In this document: positions 10,605-22,521 of the stretch, piece after piece | How the letters are laid out: every line of letters starts with the position of its first letter | Position numbering within the stretch: the stretch's first letter is position 1 | Assembly: GCA_958496175.1 (NCBI GenBank) | Contig: OY292280.1 | Location: 7,812,001 to 7,876,000, forward strand | DNA: 64,000 nt | Direction of reading: 5' to 3' | Source of the DNA: Sisyra terminalis | Lineage: Eukaryota > Arthropoda > Insecta > Neuroptera > Sisyridae | The notes under the pieces: generated by a model | Seen by the model: only the letters and a program-made list of their open reading frames with translations | What the model was told of the DNA's origin: nothing | The model's database searches: none | Translations under genes and position numbers: made by a program

Positions 10605-11990
10605 GGAAGAGGGTTGTACGCAGGGGGGTGTCACTCTTATGGCAGAATTGGTTCCCAAAAAAAATACTTTTTCTCAACGTCAACAGATGGCGAATGTGGG
10701 GCTATAGTGCTTACTTGCTGACGGTACGAGGCGCTATAGTGAATTGAAATTTACTTGATGTACGTTTATTGGTTAATTTCAAATTTGAGCTCGCACCCCT
10801 CCTTGTCAGTAGAAATTGTCGAAATCGGTTTACTAAATGTTAGTTGGCTGTGTTGCCATGTTTTTGTATTTTAGTTAACAAAAGTGGACCTCGTGTTTCT
10901 TATCTTGCGTCAATTTTATATATGTTACGTCAATAGATTATCGACAGATCATCTGCTTAACTTACTAAAAGAATTAAAAAGGTATGTAGGCTCAAGTGTA
11001 CTTTAGCACACCCACAATCTGGCAACGTTGCAAATTCGACTTTGTTTTTAATTTAATTCGCGATATTTTTGTTTATTCAATTCTATTATGGTATAATTCT
11101 CTCTTTTGTGGCTAAATTTTCATTATGGTCCGATTTAATCGCGAATTAAATTAAAAACAAACTCGAAAATGCAACATTGCCAGATTGTGGGTGTGCTAAA
11201 GTACACATGAGCCGGTATGTATTTATAATTTACTGGCCAATATCCACCTTTTATGGGTTGCATTATAATATGTCAACTTATAACCTTTAAATTTTAACTG
11301 CTTTTAAAGTAACTGCTCTCAAATTTGGGAATCATTTCATATTTTCCTAATTAAACAAATATGTGCCCTGCAACTTTAATTTTAACTTGTCGCCATCAAA
11401 GGGCATCAATTTTAATCTAGAACTAAGTAACGGTACATAATTGTTGACATATTATTTAACAATTTTGAAGTACATATTTTTACAATATTACTTTTTTTTC
11501 AAGTGAAGTAAATTAATTCGAGCAACGATTCCACAACATTTCTAAGCAGTCATAATTTCTGGCGACTGTAAGAGAGAACTTCCAGAATTCATCCAAGATG
11601 TGGATATGGGCGCATTTTTATAATATATCCTTTAACATGTTTTTATAATTTTGTAACTAGAAGTCATATCATTTTATTTCTTGGTTATTTACATTTTATA
11701 ATTCCAAATAGTGTTATATTCTTGTTCTGTATTTTAATATTATAAATAAAAAAATAAATTTTAATAGAAGTTTCATTATTGTATGGGGGTAACATTTTTC
11801 AGAAATAAAATAAATACAAATTTGAAAACTGCGCGCAAAGTATTGAAAATAAGGTCCCGTTGTTATCGGCTCTCCTACACTAGCACCGTCAATATTCGTC
11901 GAGATGAACTCAGTATTATGAGGAACATAAAATTAACATTGAATGACCCTCCCATGGTTGTACGTAAAAATCGTTACAGTTATCCTGAAT
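10605..11990. repeat. Repeat family X, diverged copy 0
   Basis: Blocks in the same order as the X copy at 29250-30252: TATGGCAGAATTGGTTCCCA near 10638, AGATGGCG near 10684, GGTATGTATTTATAATTTAC near 11214, and a tail with CACTAGC.CC.TCA...GGAACATAAAATTAACATTGA near 11877-11945. Much more diverged than the three other copies. A palindromic MITE (10989-11213) sits in it. Frames at 11783-11992 and 12025-12240 overlap or follow the tail and have no recognised domain. Confidence 0.55.
10989..11213. mobile_element. Palindromic MITE PM, copy 1 (8-bp TSD)
   Basis: A 225-bp element with ends GGCTCAAGTGTACTTTAGCA and its near complement (...CTAAAGTACACATGAGCC). The inverted arms of about 80 bp flank a unique centre. 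The perfect 8-bp target duplication GGTATGTA lies at 10981-10988 and 11214-11221. Repeat X at about 29751 shows the uninterrupted site (AAAGGTATGTATTTATTTAC), which confirms the insertion. It has no coding capacity. The duplication length fits hAT or P superfamilies, but the GGCTC end is not the usual hAT start. Confidence 0.9.
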
Positions 11991-12799
11991 AACTTCTTTT
12001 CATATTTAAAGTAGACAATTATTTATGCCATTGAAAAGAAAGTTTAATGTGGTATTCATCATAGTTGAGCTTTGCCGTCAAGTTATCACACGGACTAAAG
12101 TTCCCGACGTATCCAGAAGAATAATGCTCCCTAATTATATCAGACTATTAAAAGTAAATCGTTCCGAATCGGTTGAAAAGTTCTTGGAGTTGATGAATTT
12201 TTTATGTAGCGCAAATGAATTCCTTGACTGCACTAATTAAATCTTAATGAATTTGTTATAACTACGTATTTTTCTTTCGCTAAGACTCCACGACTTTTTC
12301 CACACAACGATTATGATTAATCGATTCGATAATAGTGATTAATATCTACCAAACGTCATACACATTTTTCTTAATTTATTTGCTAGTATGCCGCCCGAAA
12401 ATATATCGCCGCATTAATCATGTGACGTTTTCCAATAATATCTAGTGAAGCTTAAAACCATCGGCGACTTCTCGATTATGATCTCTCAGCCAAATAATGA
12501 ACCACAATAATGGTAACAGAAATTGAGATAATTTCCCCAATGCTCTCGTCCATCAAAATATCGCATTGATACGACTTCGCATTAACAAATATTTGGGGAA
12601 GCTTTCAGCCCGGCTGGAGCTTTACATCTGTTCAACAATACAGGATACTTTCGAGCGTATCAAGTCCTCCATTGTTGAAAGCTCTGGTTGGATTTGGGTA
12701 CTTAATACAGATTTGTTATCATTGTTTAACTAGCCAAAGTGCATTCAATTACATCAATAAGTCACAATGTAATGTATCTATTTATCCGGATATTTGGAA
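11991..12799. other. No recognised feature
   Basis: It contains a 71-codon plus-strand frame at 12025-12240 with a locally protein-like composition but no recognised domain or homologue. The remainder looks single-copy. Confidence 0.35.
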
Positions 12800-14110
12800 C
12801 TAGTTGATCCCCGCGACTTCGTCTGCGTAACGTACTTTATTTTTTTGATTTCTTTTACGAAAAATATAATCATACTTAAAAACACTTCACACTCTTGAAA
12901 AAGACACATTTAATAAACTGTTACAAAGAATAAAGTAGTTCTATGCAATAATCAATTAATTTTCATTGAATCTACGGTAGGTATACCTACCGTGGACCAA
13001 ATACTCCGTAAATTAATCAGCATCTATACATAAATAAAAAATATCGCCAAGTTCAATAAATTCGGTCTTAATTATGACTAAAAAAAGTCAAAAGTTATCA
13101 AAATACGCGCGTCAAAATAACCCCATCTCCTTTTTTCAATTCCCGAATGAACCTTTTTCCAAAAACTATTACACTATTGCAATGTACAACACAACCGCGA
13201 AATTGAAATTTGTACAATGGCACGAAACCCAGTTCTTCCATAATCATGTACAACCATTATGTTTCTATAAACTTATTATTAAAATATCTAAATTTCAACT
13301 ATATAATTAAACCATATTGGATAGTCCAGAGTTCACTATACACGATTTAGTGTATGACTTTTGCTCTGGAAGAGGATTTTAAATTTCTTTTATCATTATG
13401 ATGATATGATTATTTATTATTTATCATTATGATGATTTCTGGTAGGAATTGCGAATTTTTTTCGTGATCCCTTTCACGCACTTGCAAATAAAAGATATTG
13501 TCCCCCTCCAAGAAAAAAATCCTGAATCCACCCTTGTCTGTTAGGGTAGGAATTTACAAAAAAAAATCTTATCACATGCCTACTTCCTATAAGGAATACA
13601 CCGATTATTAAAATTTCATCAGTCGAAGGAGTATATAAATACACCATTTTATATATGCACGGTTTTAAAAATGTATTTACTTTAAGCTTTATTTTTATTA
13701 TTATTATTATTACTATTAAATTTTTTCGTTAATATTTTCTTCTTGAGCAACCCTAAAGATCTATTTATAACAATTTTGTAAAAAAAAAGGTTACTGTCAG
13801 ATTAATACCTATAAAATATTTATATTTCAAAAAGGCAATTTTTTGTACTTTAATTTAAATTACTGTGATTTTTATTATTTCAACTAAAAATATTAATACT
13901 GATCATTTTTTAACTCTTAAATACCTTTCCAATGATATATAACTCGCCTATCTAAAGTAATTTTTTTTTCATCCCTCAGTTTTTACGTAGGGGATACATT
14001 CCCTTACTTTTTTTAAGAAATGATAAGTAGCCTAACGTGTGTGGGTAATTGTGTTGTATCTTAATATAAAATTTCAATAAATTCGGTTGTTCCGTTCTTT
14101 AGTTAAATCG
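12800..14110 (-). mobile_element. Helitron-like element H1 (5'-truncated)
   Basis: Read on the minus strand, the element ends with the 16-base hairpin CGCAGACGAAGTCGCG (12812-12827) followed by GGGATCAACTAG and a T, the CTAG^T end expected of Helitrons. Inward it is collinear with the copy at 59753-62938: CTTTTACGAAAA.., GGTATACCTACCGTGGACC near 12978, CAAGTTCAATAAATTCGGTC near 13050, and a last block ending near 14110. The 5' TC end is missing. It lacks the foldback insertion found in the 60-kb copy and so shows that site empty (near 13020). It has no Rep/helicase and is non-autonomous. Confidence 0.7.
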
Positions 14111-14194
14111 CCAGCGCACCCGATGTAAAAAAGTTTTTTGGTAATATTTGCACACATTATTGGAGTTTTAGTATGGATCCCTAATTTTTTTGGA

Positions 14195-15345
14195 GTTTTG
14201 GAGTTTCCTTTCGTTAATAATAATGCTTCACAGTTTTTCACAAGCGTTTTACCCATAAAAAAGTAAACTTTATTAAGAAAATTTTGTTCAAATCCATTTT
14301 AGATCACCCACAATCTGGCAACGTTGCATTTGCGACTTTTTTTTAAATTTAATTCGCGATTAAATCGGTCCATAATAAAAATTTAGCCACAAAAGAGAAA
14401 AGTATACCTTATTAGAATTAAATCATCAAAAAAAAAAATCGCGAATTAAATTAAAAACAAGGTCGAAAATGCAACGTTGCCAGATTGTGCGAGTGTTAAA
14501 TTGGACTTGAGTCGAAAATTTAATTTTACATATTACAATAAAAATACATATTTGAAAATAACTGTCGCTTCTTCATTTCTGACATATGTCAAAGTTTACG
14601 TACAAATTGCATTCAAATGAATAATAGGTACAGGAATAATATCGAAACCATTCGGAATAGTTCTCAAATTTCGACGTTCCTGATCCAAGCTTATACCAAA
14701 ATTTCTAAAAAAAAAGAATGGTGGCCTACTCGAAAAGATCAGTAAAATATTTCAAGATGGTTATGATCAAGGTTGATAAATTACACAGGTTACCCCATTA
14801 GAAAAAAAATGGCGTCATACGAAGAATTTTGAAATTTGAATCAGTCTGAAAATATGTATGAATTTCTTCTGAATACGTCAGGTGGCGCATGAGGCCACCT
14901 GTGTATTTTATAAACCTTGGGTTATGATGTCAATTTAGCGCCATCTATCCCTACTTTGTCACAAAATTAATTAAGACCTCATATGTTTTTGAAGCAAATT
15001 TAAAGCTCTACAAAAAAGGTCTGTCGCCAGATCAACTGTTTCCTGATAATCGAGCTTTAAACATTGATCTGTTATAAGACTATTATTGGTTTCCTTTAAA
15101 TTTTACAGCCAATGATTGAATTGATATTCAGAGCAAAATTTTTGAATATTCTTATAGTAAATTAAAGGCTCTACAAAAATGCAATGGGGGAAATTTCTTT
15201 GTTGTATATTACCACATTGTTAAATTCAATGTTACCAACTTGTGTTGTATTGTATTTTACCAATGTGACAAACTTAAGGGTGGTGAAAAATCAGTTTTTT
15301 TTTTGAAGGGTTGAAAATCATTTCGAGTTAAGAAATAGAGTAGGG
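14195..15345 (+). repeat. Repeat family Y, copy a
   Basis: Order of blocks: TTTCGTTAATAATAATG, CACAGTTTTTCACAAG, a PM MITE at 14285-14513, a block with CGACGTTCCTGATCCAAGC, TGGTGGCCTACTCG near 14722, one 258-bp-type unit containing GCTCTACAAAAAAGGTCTGT near 15005, and a tail ending near 15343 with TTACGAGTTAAGAAATAGAG-like sequence. The same order returns at 33885-34508. No reading frame was found. The family is unclassified. Confidence 0.6.
14285..14513. mobile_element. Palindromic MITE PM, copy 2
   Basis: The same palindromic element as at 10989, with ends of the TTCAAATCCATTTTAG subtype. The flanks GAAAATTT (14277-14284 and 14514-14521) form a perfect 8-bp duplication identical to that around copy 4, so both descend from one insertion into family Y before Y spread. 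Confidence 0.85.
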
Positions 15346-16977
15346 GAGACTGGGTATAAAAGTAACAATTTGTACTTTTATTTTTATTTCTGGCTGGGTG
15401 TTTTTATTGTCATAAGGTTATACCATGGTTCCTATACTAAAATTTAAATATTTTTTCAGAGAAAAGAGTGGTAATGAGTTTTACACTGTCAAGAATTTGG
15501 GCCATCCAAATAATTTTGATACAGGACCCCTTTAAGGCACGCTATGCCACTGTTTTGCATTGCCTTAATATCGCGAGTTGAAACATAATATTGAACACAT
15601 TTCAAAAATGTTGCCCATATATTTTTATATGTGAATAAAATAATTGTAAAATATTTTTATAATATTTATAACTATAAATATTATAACTTAGTTCATCTTT
15701 CGTGGCGTTTTCATGGAGTTCTACGTTTTCATGACTTCTACTACTGATATATTTGTAAGGCTTTTGATTTGGTCTAAATTGAATAATTGTTTGGGGCTAT
15801 GTATTTATTTATTATAATTTATAAGGCGCTTTTACGGAAATAATTTGATACAGTTGAACGTAGCCTTGTTTTATTGGAAAGTTAAAGTTTGAAGGTGGAC
15901 GACTCTGGTGAAAAATTTCAATTTTGGTAGGGATTTAAAGTTGTTGGTATGCGAAGAAAGGCCCAGTGACTCGGTAATTTAGGGTGTCACATAGAAATTT
16001 ATTAAATTTCAACAGTTTTCGAGGGATGAAACATTTGCCGGTCGGGCGTGGGAGGTGGGTGAGGGAGTGAAAAGTGACCGAATGGTCAGTTTGTTTGTAT
16101 AATGTATTTGCGAATATATTTAACCTGTGTCAAGAAAGCTTGACCAAATCGAAAACAGTTTATAACTCAAACAAATTAAATTCCCACTCGAGAGATCATT
16201 AAATTCCTTAAAATACCTCTCACGCTTTTCTAAATACATTCCCAACTCTCCCGAGAAATCCCGTAATGCGATATTAGGGAAGCGCTGTGCTATTGAAATA
16301 AATTTCCCAATCAAACCAATGCATTTTCTTCTAACTAGATTTTTTCGATTGATAATCACAGCTACGTCAATCAATCAATAACCACCCCCACCACACCCCC
16401 CCGTTTATTTAGGGTTGCTCTTTGAAATTGTTTCACTATAATTTAATAAAAATTTCCCATTGCACGTTAGCAATCAAACAAATATTGAAATGTTACGAAT
16501 TTTCTTGGTTTTCCATGGAAATATAACCGAATCACGATATATCCTCATCATCGGCAATTATGTATTTGGGTTTCGCGTCTCAAGACCGAAGAAAAAACAC
16601 GCTAGGAAGACATTTAGCCGAAAAATATTCCCTTCTTATTATACAAATATTTAATACTTGAAAAATTAAATAGCCATTTTCCCCATGGGGAAAATAAGGT
16701 TCAAATGGAGCGCATGCGCCCGAAAATTGATACAATCATCTAACGAAACAATAAAACACTGCAAAGCAATTGTTGGATTTTTGATCCCAACAATACATTT
16801 ATTCAAAATTGGGTTTGTGATTTTTTTTTTGTGTGATAAATGGAAAGATTATATGTAAGTTTTATAGCAAAACTATTTTTTTTTCGCAATAATTTAAAAG
16901 TTATTTCAAAATAAAAATTATGTTTTGAATCTAGTACCGAAAACACGCCGACAGCTCCCGAACAAACCCGAGCGCGT
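15346..16977. other. No recognised feature
   Basis: It looks largely single-copy. The 84-codon minus-strand frame at 16120-16374 and the 64-codon frame at 16460-16654 have no motifs I recognise. Intron or intergenic DNA is possible. Confidence 0.35.
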
Positions 16978-17233
16978 GTGACGTCATAATGTTAGTTGTC
17001 ACTCATTGAATTAAACCGAACGACATTTTTTAAAAAAATTGTTATCATAAATATATCAACATCAGGAATATTATCAGACTTTGCCTTTATAAATCCTTTA
17101 TCACACATAGCTAATTGGAATCAACTAGCGACTCGTTTTTTTAGCTATAAATTTTCAATATTATTGTCTAGTCACGTGTAATAGCTGTAAACGCTGTACT
17201 GTTATTAAATAGCTATAACATTATGACGTCACA
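16978..17233. repeat. Inverted repeat with TGACGTCA arms
   Basis: GTGACGTCATAATGTTA at 16978-16994 is matched by its reverse complement at 17217-17233, enclosing about 220 bp. TGACGTCA is also the CRE consensus, but here it sits in transposon-like inverted arms. The surrounding bases (GCGCGTG...GGCGCG) are only loosely symmetrical. The frame at 16996-17181 lies in the loop and has no recognised domain. Confidence 0.5.
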
Positions 17234-18089
17234 ACTATGGTGACCACTCATGGCGCGTTTATAGTCACGTGATTTTTTTTTTAATTTTATCAATTTTTAA
17301 TCGTTTATAATTAATTGAATTTTTTTTTTTTAGTTTTTTGCATTAAATATCAATATTATTAATAATAAAGTTTTAAAATACATGAAAAAAATCAACAATT
17401 TTTTTTTTCAAAATCCCAATTATATTAAAATATTTTTGAGTTTTCCGATTTTCCTATGACATACCACCAAGCGAATAAAAAATTGAGTTATTTTCATTGA
17501 TTTTACTTCAAAAGTAAACTAAATATTTTCATCAAAGCCGTTAAATACGCTGACGATCTGGTACTTACGGTACAAAGGGAAAAGATAGTACTGATGGAGT
17601 TGCTTCGTTTCATTATATTTGGTGAAATAAAAAGAATGTACATTTAAAATGAACAAATAAGTTTTGATATATTGCAACAACAAAAAATCTGTTGTAGTCT
17701 AAATTATGAAATATAAAAATTTGAAAAAAAGCTCAAAGAAAAAGTATTTATCACGTTTTTCGATTGCCAAGTAATCATAATTAGTAATCATTAAGTAGTA
17801 TTGAATCACTCCATAACTGTCACAAACTAATGACGAATTGATTTCAATTTATATATTTAGCCTTTTTGCAATATAATTGAGGAAGAAGGTGGATTTTCAC
17901 TTCTATTTTTCTTAAAACCAAATATTTCGTGAGTAACCGGAAAAGTGATGAATTGGCTATGAATTGGCCCATTCTTCCTGCTGGTTTGTATGAATGGATA
18001 GTGCACTATACAGTAAATGAAAAGCCACACTAGAAGTAACTACCAGCGCCATCTACGTAGGCCCATATTTATATGTAGGGCCACTGTAT
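17234..18089. other. AT-rich sequence; repeat Z copy at about 17985-18060
   Basis: Only a short reverse-oriented copy of repeat Z (CCAGCGCCATCTACGTAGGC near 18046) matches another place in the window (6385-6485). The rest is homopolymer-rich and without recognised features. Confidence 0.4.
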
Positions 18090-18097
18090 ATCTACAT

Positions 18098-19095
18098 TAG
18101 GGTGTCCGTTATTTCCCAAATTGATTTTTTTACAGCGATCGACCTCTGAATTTTTAGTATAAGATACAAAAAATGTATCCAATACAATTAAGCTCTTAAT
18201 TTCTTGATTAAACCGTACCGGAATCATTTTACTTTTACCATTTAAATAACATGGGATTATTTGACTTTTTACTTTTAATTTTTTTTCTCAGAAACCAATG
18301 AACAAAAAGATTTAAAATTCAATTATTCTGACGTAAAATTTAACGTTCTACAAAAAAGGTCTCGTATAAATTTTCGATTAAACCACTCCAATTAAAGTTA
18401 TTCAACATTTCACTTGTGCCTAATATAAATCTTGCAATATTTTCAACTTTTTGCTCATTTTTACTTTTTTTAACTATAAAATCATTGGAAGAGAAAATAA
18501 AAATTATTATAATTAGAGCGCCAGTGATTATTTGTGGTAATTTTAGGGCTTGAATTAAAAATTAAACAAAAAAAAAATCATTTTTTGACAATTAAAACAG
18601 GTGACATAAGATCCGAATTCGCTATAGTCGTGAAATTCAATTTATCCAGGATAAATTTTCGAACTTTAATCAGTATTTTGTACCTACGAAGTGAATTTTA
18701 TACTAATTAATGAGACTATCGACAAAAGTTCAATTATAATTCGAATTTTTACCATTTCACCTGACGCCATCTATGCGAAATTTCTTAGAACTTGTAGTCA
18801 ACAAATTAAATGTTGAATAAATTACAAAATACAAATTAATTCAAGTTAAATGTTGAATAACTTTAATTGGAGTGATTTAATCGAAAATTCATAAGAGACC
18901 TTTTTTGTAGAGAGTTAAATTTTACGTTAGAATAATTTAATCATAAATATTTTCAATCATTTGTTTCTCAGAAAAAAAATGAAAACTAAAAAGTCAAATA
19001 ATCCCATGTTATTTAAATGGTAAAAGTAACATGTTTCCGGCACGGTTTAATCAAGAAATTAAGAGCTTAATTGTATTGGATAATTTTTTTTGTAA
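18098..19095. mobile_element. Foldback element FB1, copy 2 (right end truncated)
   Basis: It starts TAGGGTGTCCGTTATTTCCC. The left arm runs to about 18440, then a loop to about 18825, then the right arm back to about 19095, where the last 50-60 bases with the terminal CACCCTA are missing. The loop orientation matches copy 1 and is opposite to copy 3. Cores of the CTACAAAAAAGGTCT type lie near 18348 and, in complement, near 18897. No coding capacity. Confidence 0.8.
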
Positions 19096-20341
19096 AGAAA
19101 TCTTTTGGCATGAATAAGTTATACTTGGAATTGAGTAACGACTGGAAATTGAGAGGGAAAAATTTTGAGTCCTTTTTGTGCAAAGTCGACTATGAATGAT
19201 TAAAGTTGATGTTAGGGGAAAGTGAAATGATATAGATTGTAGAATGTTCATGAAAAATTTGTTCCAGAAAAGAATTTTTATTAGAGGTGGAAATAGCACT
19301 CATAATTAGATATAATTTAGTGGAATATGATGTAGTTTGGTGGAATGATTAAGTGTGATGTGGTTTTATTATATTTTGATGATTGGACAATTTATTGCCA
19401 CGAACGACTTGGTTGCAATTAATTAAAGCTCACAGCAAAAAAGCTCAGAAAAAAATGATTCTAATTCAGTTGTCGTTACATCGAAATGTCGCATCGTAAA
19501 CATATTTTTTATGAGCGACAATGGGCGTTATTTCGAAACATTATCGTTGAAATATCTGATTCATTATTTATCAGCATCATATAGTAAATTATTGATGAGT
19601 TCAAATGGTGGAAAAAAATATTATTTTTTTTTTGCTTGGAAAAACGGAAAAATTCCTTCGAGCAAATAGTCCAATTTATCTGATAATGGACTAACAACGT
19701 GTCATTTACGTCCAAGAAAATGTTTCTATCGGACACGAAATAACTTTAGAAAATTTAATAATTTCCACCAATCTCGCACTCAAGCTTTCGCCGCTATAAC
19801 CATAACAATAAGAAAACCAATGACAGTGTGGAAAATTCTCGCAAATCCGGGAAAAACAATCCGACTGCAAGACGATCGAGTATTGGATGTCACTGGGGAA
19901 AATGCCAATAATGTTTTCATTTTCGGCAATAATTATTTATCAAAAAAACGAAATTTTATTTGATGTGTTCGATTGTTTTATTCCCATTAAACATAATCGT
20001 TAGTCCTACTTGAGTCATCAAAATGTGTGTATCAATAATAATTTCCACATGTTTTAATCATCGGCGCTATTCCAGTTGGCACACGGAATAACGCCGCGAG
20101 GAATTAAACCGGCTCAAATTTTTAACTAACTTTTGGGACTGAATATACCTTGATTTCAATGTAACAATTAAAAATTTGATTGATTTGATACCCTTAAGTT
20201 ATGAATGTAGAGTTTTTTATTTGATTAAATCACAGAAAAATACATTAAATTCGCATGTTTTAAAGCAAATATAAAATATAAAAATAAAAATATAAAATAA
20301 AAATTAAATTATTAATTCAACATTATATAAAATAATGTAAA
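19096..20341. other. No recognised feature
   Basis: It appears single-copy. Short minus-strand frames at 19051-19299 and 19509-19736 have no recognisable domain, and the first overlaps the FB1 end. Confidence 0.35.
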
Positions 20342-20866
20342 CTTATCACGTTATCGAATTTATAGGTTGGTATTATTGGTAACTTTAGTATATCTATCTC
20401 ACAAGATGAGAGTGAGCATGCGCGACATGCTCAACATTTTGAAATTAAATTATTAGACATATTTCACCTTTTTCTGTTGTTTACTGTGTACTCATGAGTG
20501 TGACAAAGATAAACTTTGCGTTTCATTTTTTATCTAACCAAATGTTAACACAGCTTGTATTATATACAAAATGGCACATCTTAGCTGACGACGGTTTTAC
20601 CAACTTATCACGTTGTCGAATTTTTAGGTTGGCATTATTGGTAACTTTAGTATTTCTATCTCACAAGATAAGAGTGAGCATGCGCGACATGCTCAAGATT
20701 TTGAAATTAAATTATTAGACATATTTCACCCTTTTCTGTTTTTTACTGTGTACTCATGAGTGTGACAAAGATAAACTATGCGTTTCATTTTTTATCTAAC
20801 CAAATATAAACACAGCTTGTGTTATATACAAAATGGCACACCTTAGCTGACGACAGTTTTACCGCC
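20342..20866 (+). repeat. 262-bp tandem duplication
   Basis: Two adjacent units (20342-20603 and 20604-20866) share the same sequence with scattered substitutions. Each contains GAGCATGCGCGACATGCTC, a short near-palindrome, and ATCTAACCAAAT. The 74-codon frame at 20494-20718 crosses the unit junction and is not conserved as a gene. Tandem duplication is clear; the function is unknown. Confidence 0.85.
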
Positions 20867-21288
20867 TTTTCTTAAACACTTATTAATTTATCTAATAAAA
20901 ACCGCATTTGCGGTATGTTTATAATTTTTTTTCTCAAAAACCGTTTAGTGAATTCAAATAAACTTATGCAAAATTAGTTCTTTTAAATTTAAACTACGTA
21001 TTTTAAAGTTTGAGATGCCTATTTTTTTTGCTTATAAAAATAAATTTAGTTTTTTCGATTACCGAATCTCCATAAGATTACGTGTAAGATCATAGTATTT
21101 TTAAATAGCAATAACTTTTTAACGATTCAGTAAATTGCTTAAAAATTTGCACAGGTACTTTACTATTCAATAAGAAACATTTTCCCTAATTTTTAGTTGT
21201 TTGGTAGCATTTTGACATACTTGCATTACATCCCTTACTCAACGCCTTCTTGAATCGGAGAACAATGACGTCATCATCACATCCCCAT

Positions 21289-22513
21289 TAGGGTGGGTCA
21301 AAAAAATCGATTATTTTTTTTTTTAAAGTGACACGGAAAAATGGGTTGCTAGACACCATAAAAAAATTCTCACCAAGTATGAGCTCTTAATTTTAATAGG
21401 AAGATCCTCCGCATCGCAGTTTTGTATTTTTTTCTCAGTCCAATAGAAAAAAATTCATACCTCATCATTTATCGATTGTACAGAAAAATGTTTTGAATAA
21501 ATTTTTTAGGAAATTTAATGCTCTACAAAAAAGGTATTCTATATTTTTTCCGTAAGCCTCACCATTTGAAAGATATTAAGGATTTAATTTTGATTATTAT
21601 TAGACAAATTTCATTTTTGTTTATGAATTTTATAATTTGACAATAAATGACTCTTATACAATGCGCAATACAAATTTTTGTTGGAAATTAACTGCTCTAT
21701 AAAAATGGTTTCTAATGTTTTGGCGATTAAATTAACTCTTCAAAAGATTTTTCAAAAAATTGTTTTTCGCTAATACTGAAATATATCATTATATATGTAT
21801 AATGAAAACTTTACTTTTTTTATTAATAAATATTTAACTAAGCGATAAATAATGTACAATTATTTTTTTTTTAAATGGAGACAATTATACTTAAGCATAA
21901 AATAAAAACTTGAAAAATATTTTGAAGTTTCTCAGTTGATAAAAACTAAAATTCGGGTAAATTTTCTCAAAAATCATAAATTAAATTGAAATTTTTCGAA
22001 TATCTCATCAAAAACTTTTAAAATTCGTAAACATGAAAGTTTAATGATGAATATCTTTTGAACGGTTAATTTAATCGCCAAAACATACGACACCATTTTT
22101 GTAGAGCATTTAATTTCCAACCAAAATTTGTATTGCGCATTGTATAAGAGGCATTTATTGTCGAGTTATAAAATTCATAAACAAAAATTAAATTTGTCTT
22201 AAAATAATCAAAATTAAATCCTTAATATCTTTCAAATGGTGAGGCTTACGGAAAAAATATAGAAGACCTTTTTTGTAGAGCATTAAATTTCCTAAAAAAT
22301 TCTTTCAGAACATTTTTCTGTACAATTGATAAATGATGAGGTATGAATTTTTTTCTATTGGACTGAGAAAAAAATACAAAACTGCGATGCGGAGGATCTT
22401 CCTATTAAAATTAAGATCTCATACTTGGTGAGAACTTTTTTTAGGTGTCTAGCAACCCATTTTTCCGTGTCACTTGTAAAAAAAAAATAATCGATTTTTT
22501 TTGACCCACCCTA
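21289..22513. mobile_element. Foldback element FB2, copy 2 (complete, perfect TSD)
   Basis: Ends TAGGGTGGGTCAAAAAAATC and complement (...GACCCACCCTA). A perfect 8-bp target duplication ATCCCCAT sits at 21281-21288 and 22514-22521. The arms match FB2 copy 1, but the loop (about 21750-21990) is different from that of copy 1, so loops are exchanged or replaced while arms are kept. Arms hold GCTCTACAAAAAAGGTAT and GCTCTATAAAAATGGTTT modules. It has no coding capacity; a hAT-type foldback is inferred from TAGGG and the 8-bp duplication. Confidence 0.92.
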
Positions 22514-22521
22514 ATCCCCAT

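Noticed and set aside
13323..13371. Hairpin TCCAGAG...CTCTGGA as a terminator or microRNA
   Set aside because: Arms of seven bases with an irregular interior are expected by chance in 64 kb, and there is no gene context.
16978..17233. CRE-type promoter sites (TGACGTCA)
   Set aside because: The two sites are part of 17-base inverted arms, better explained by a small inverted-repeat element; no gene start is nearby.
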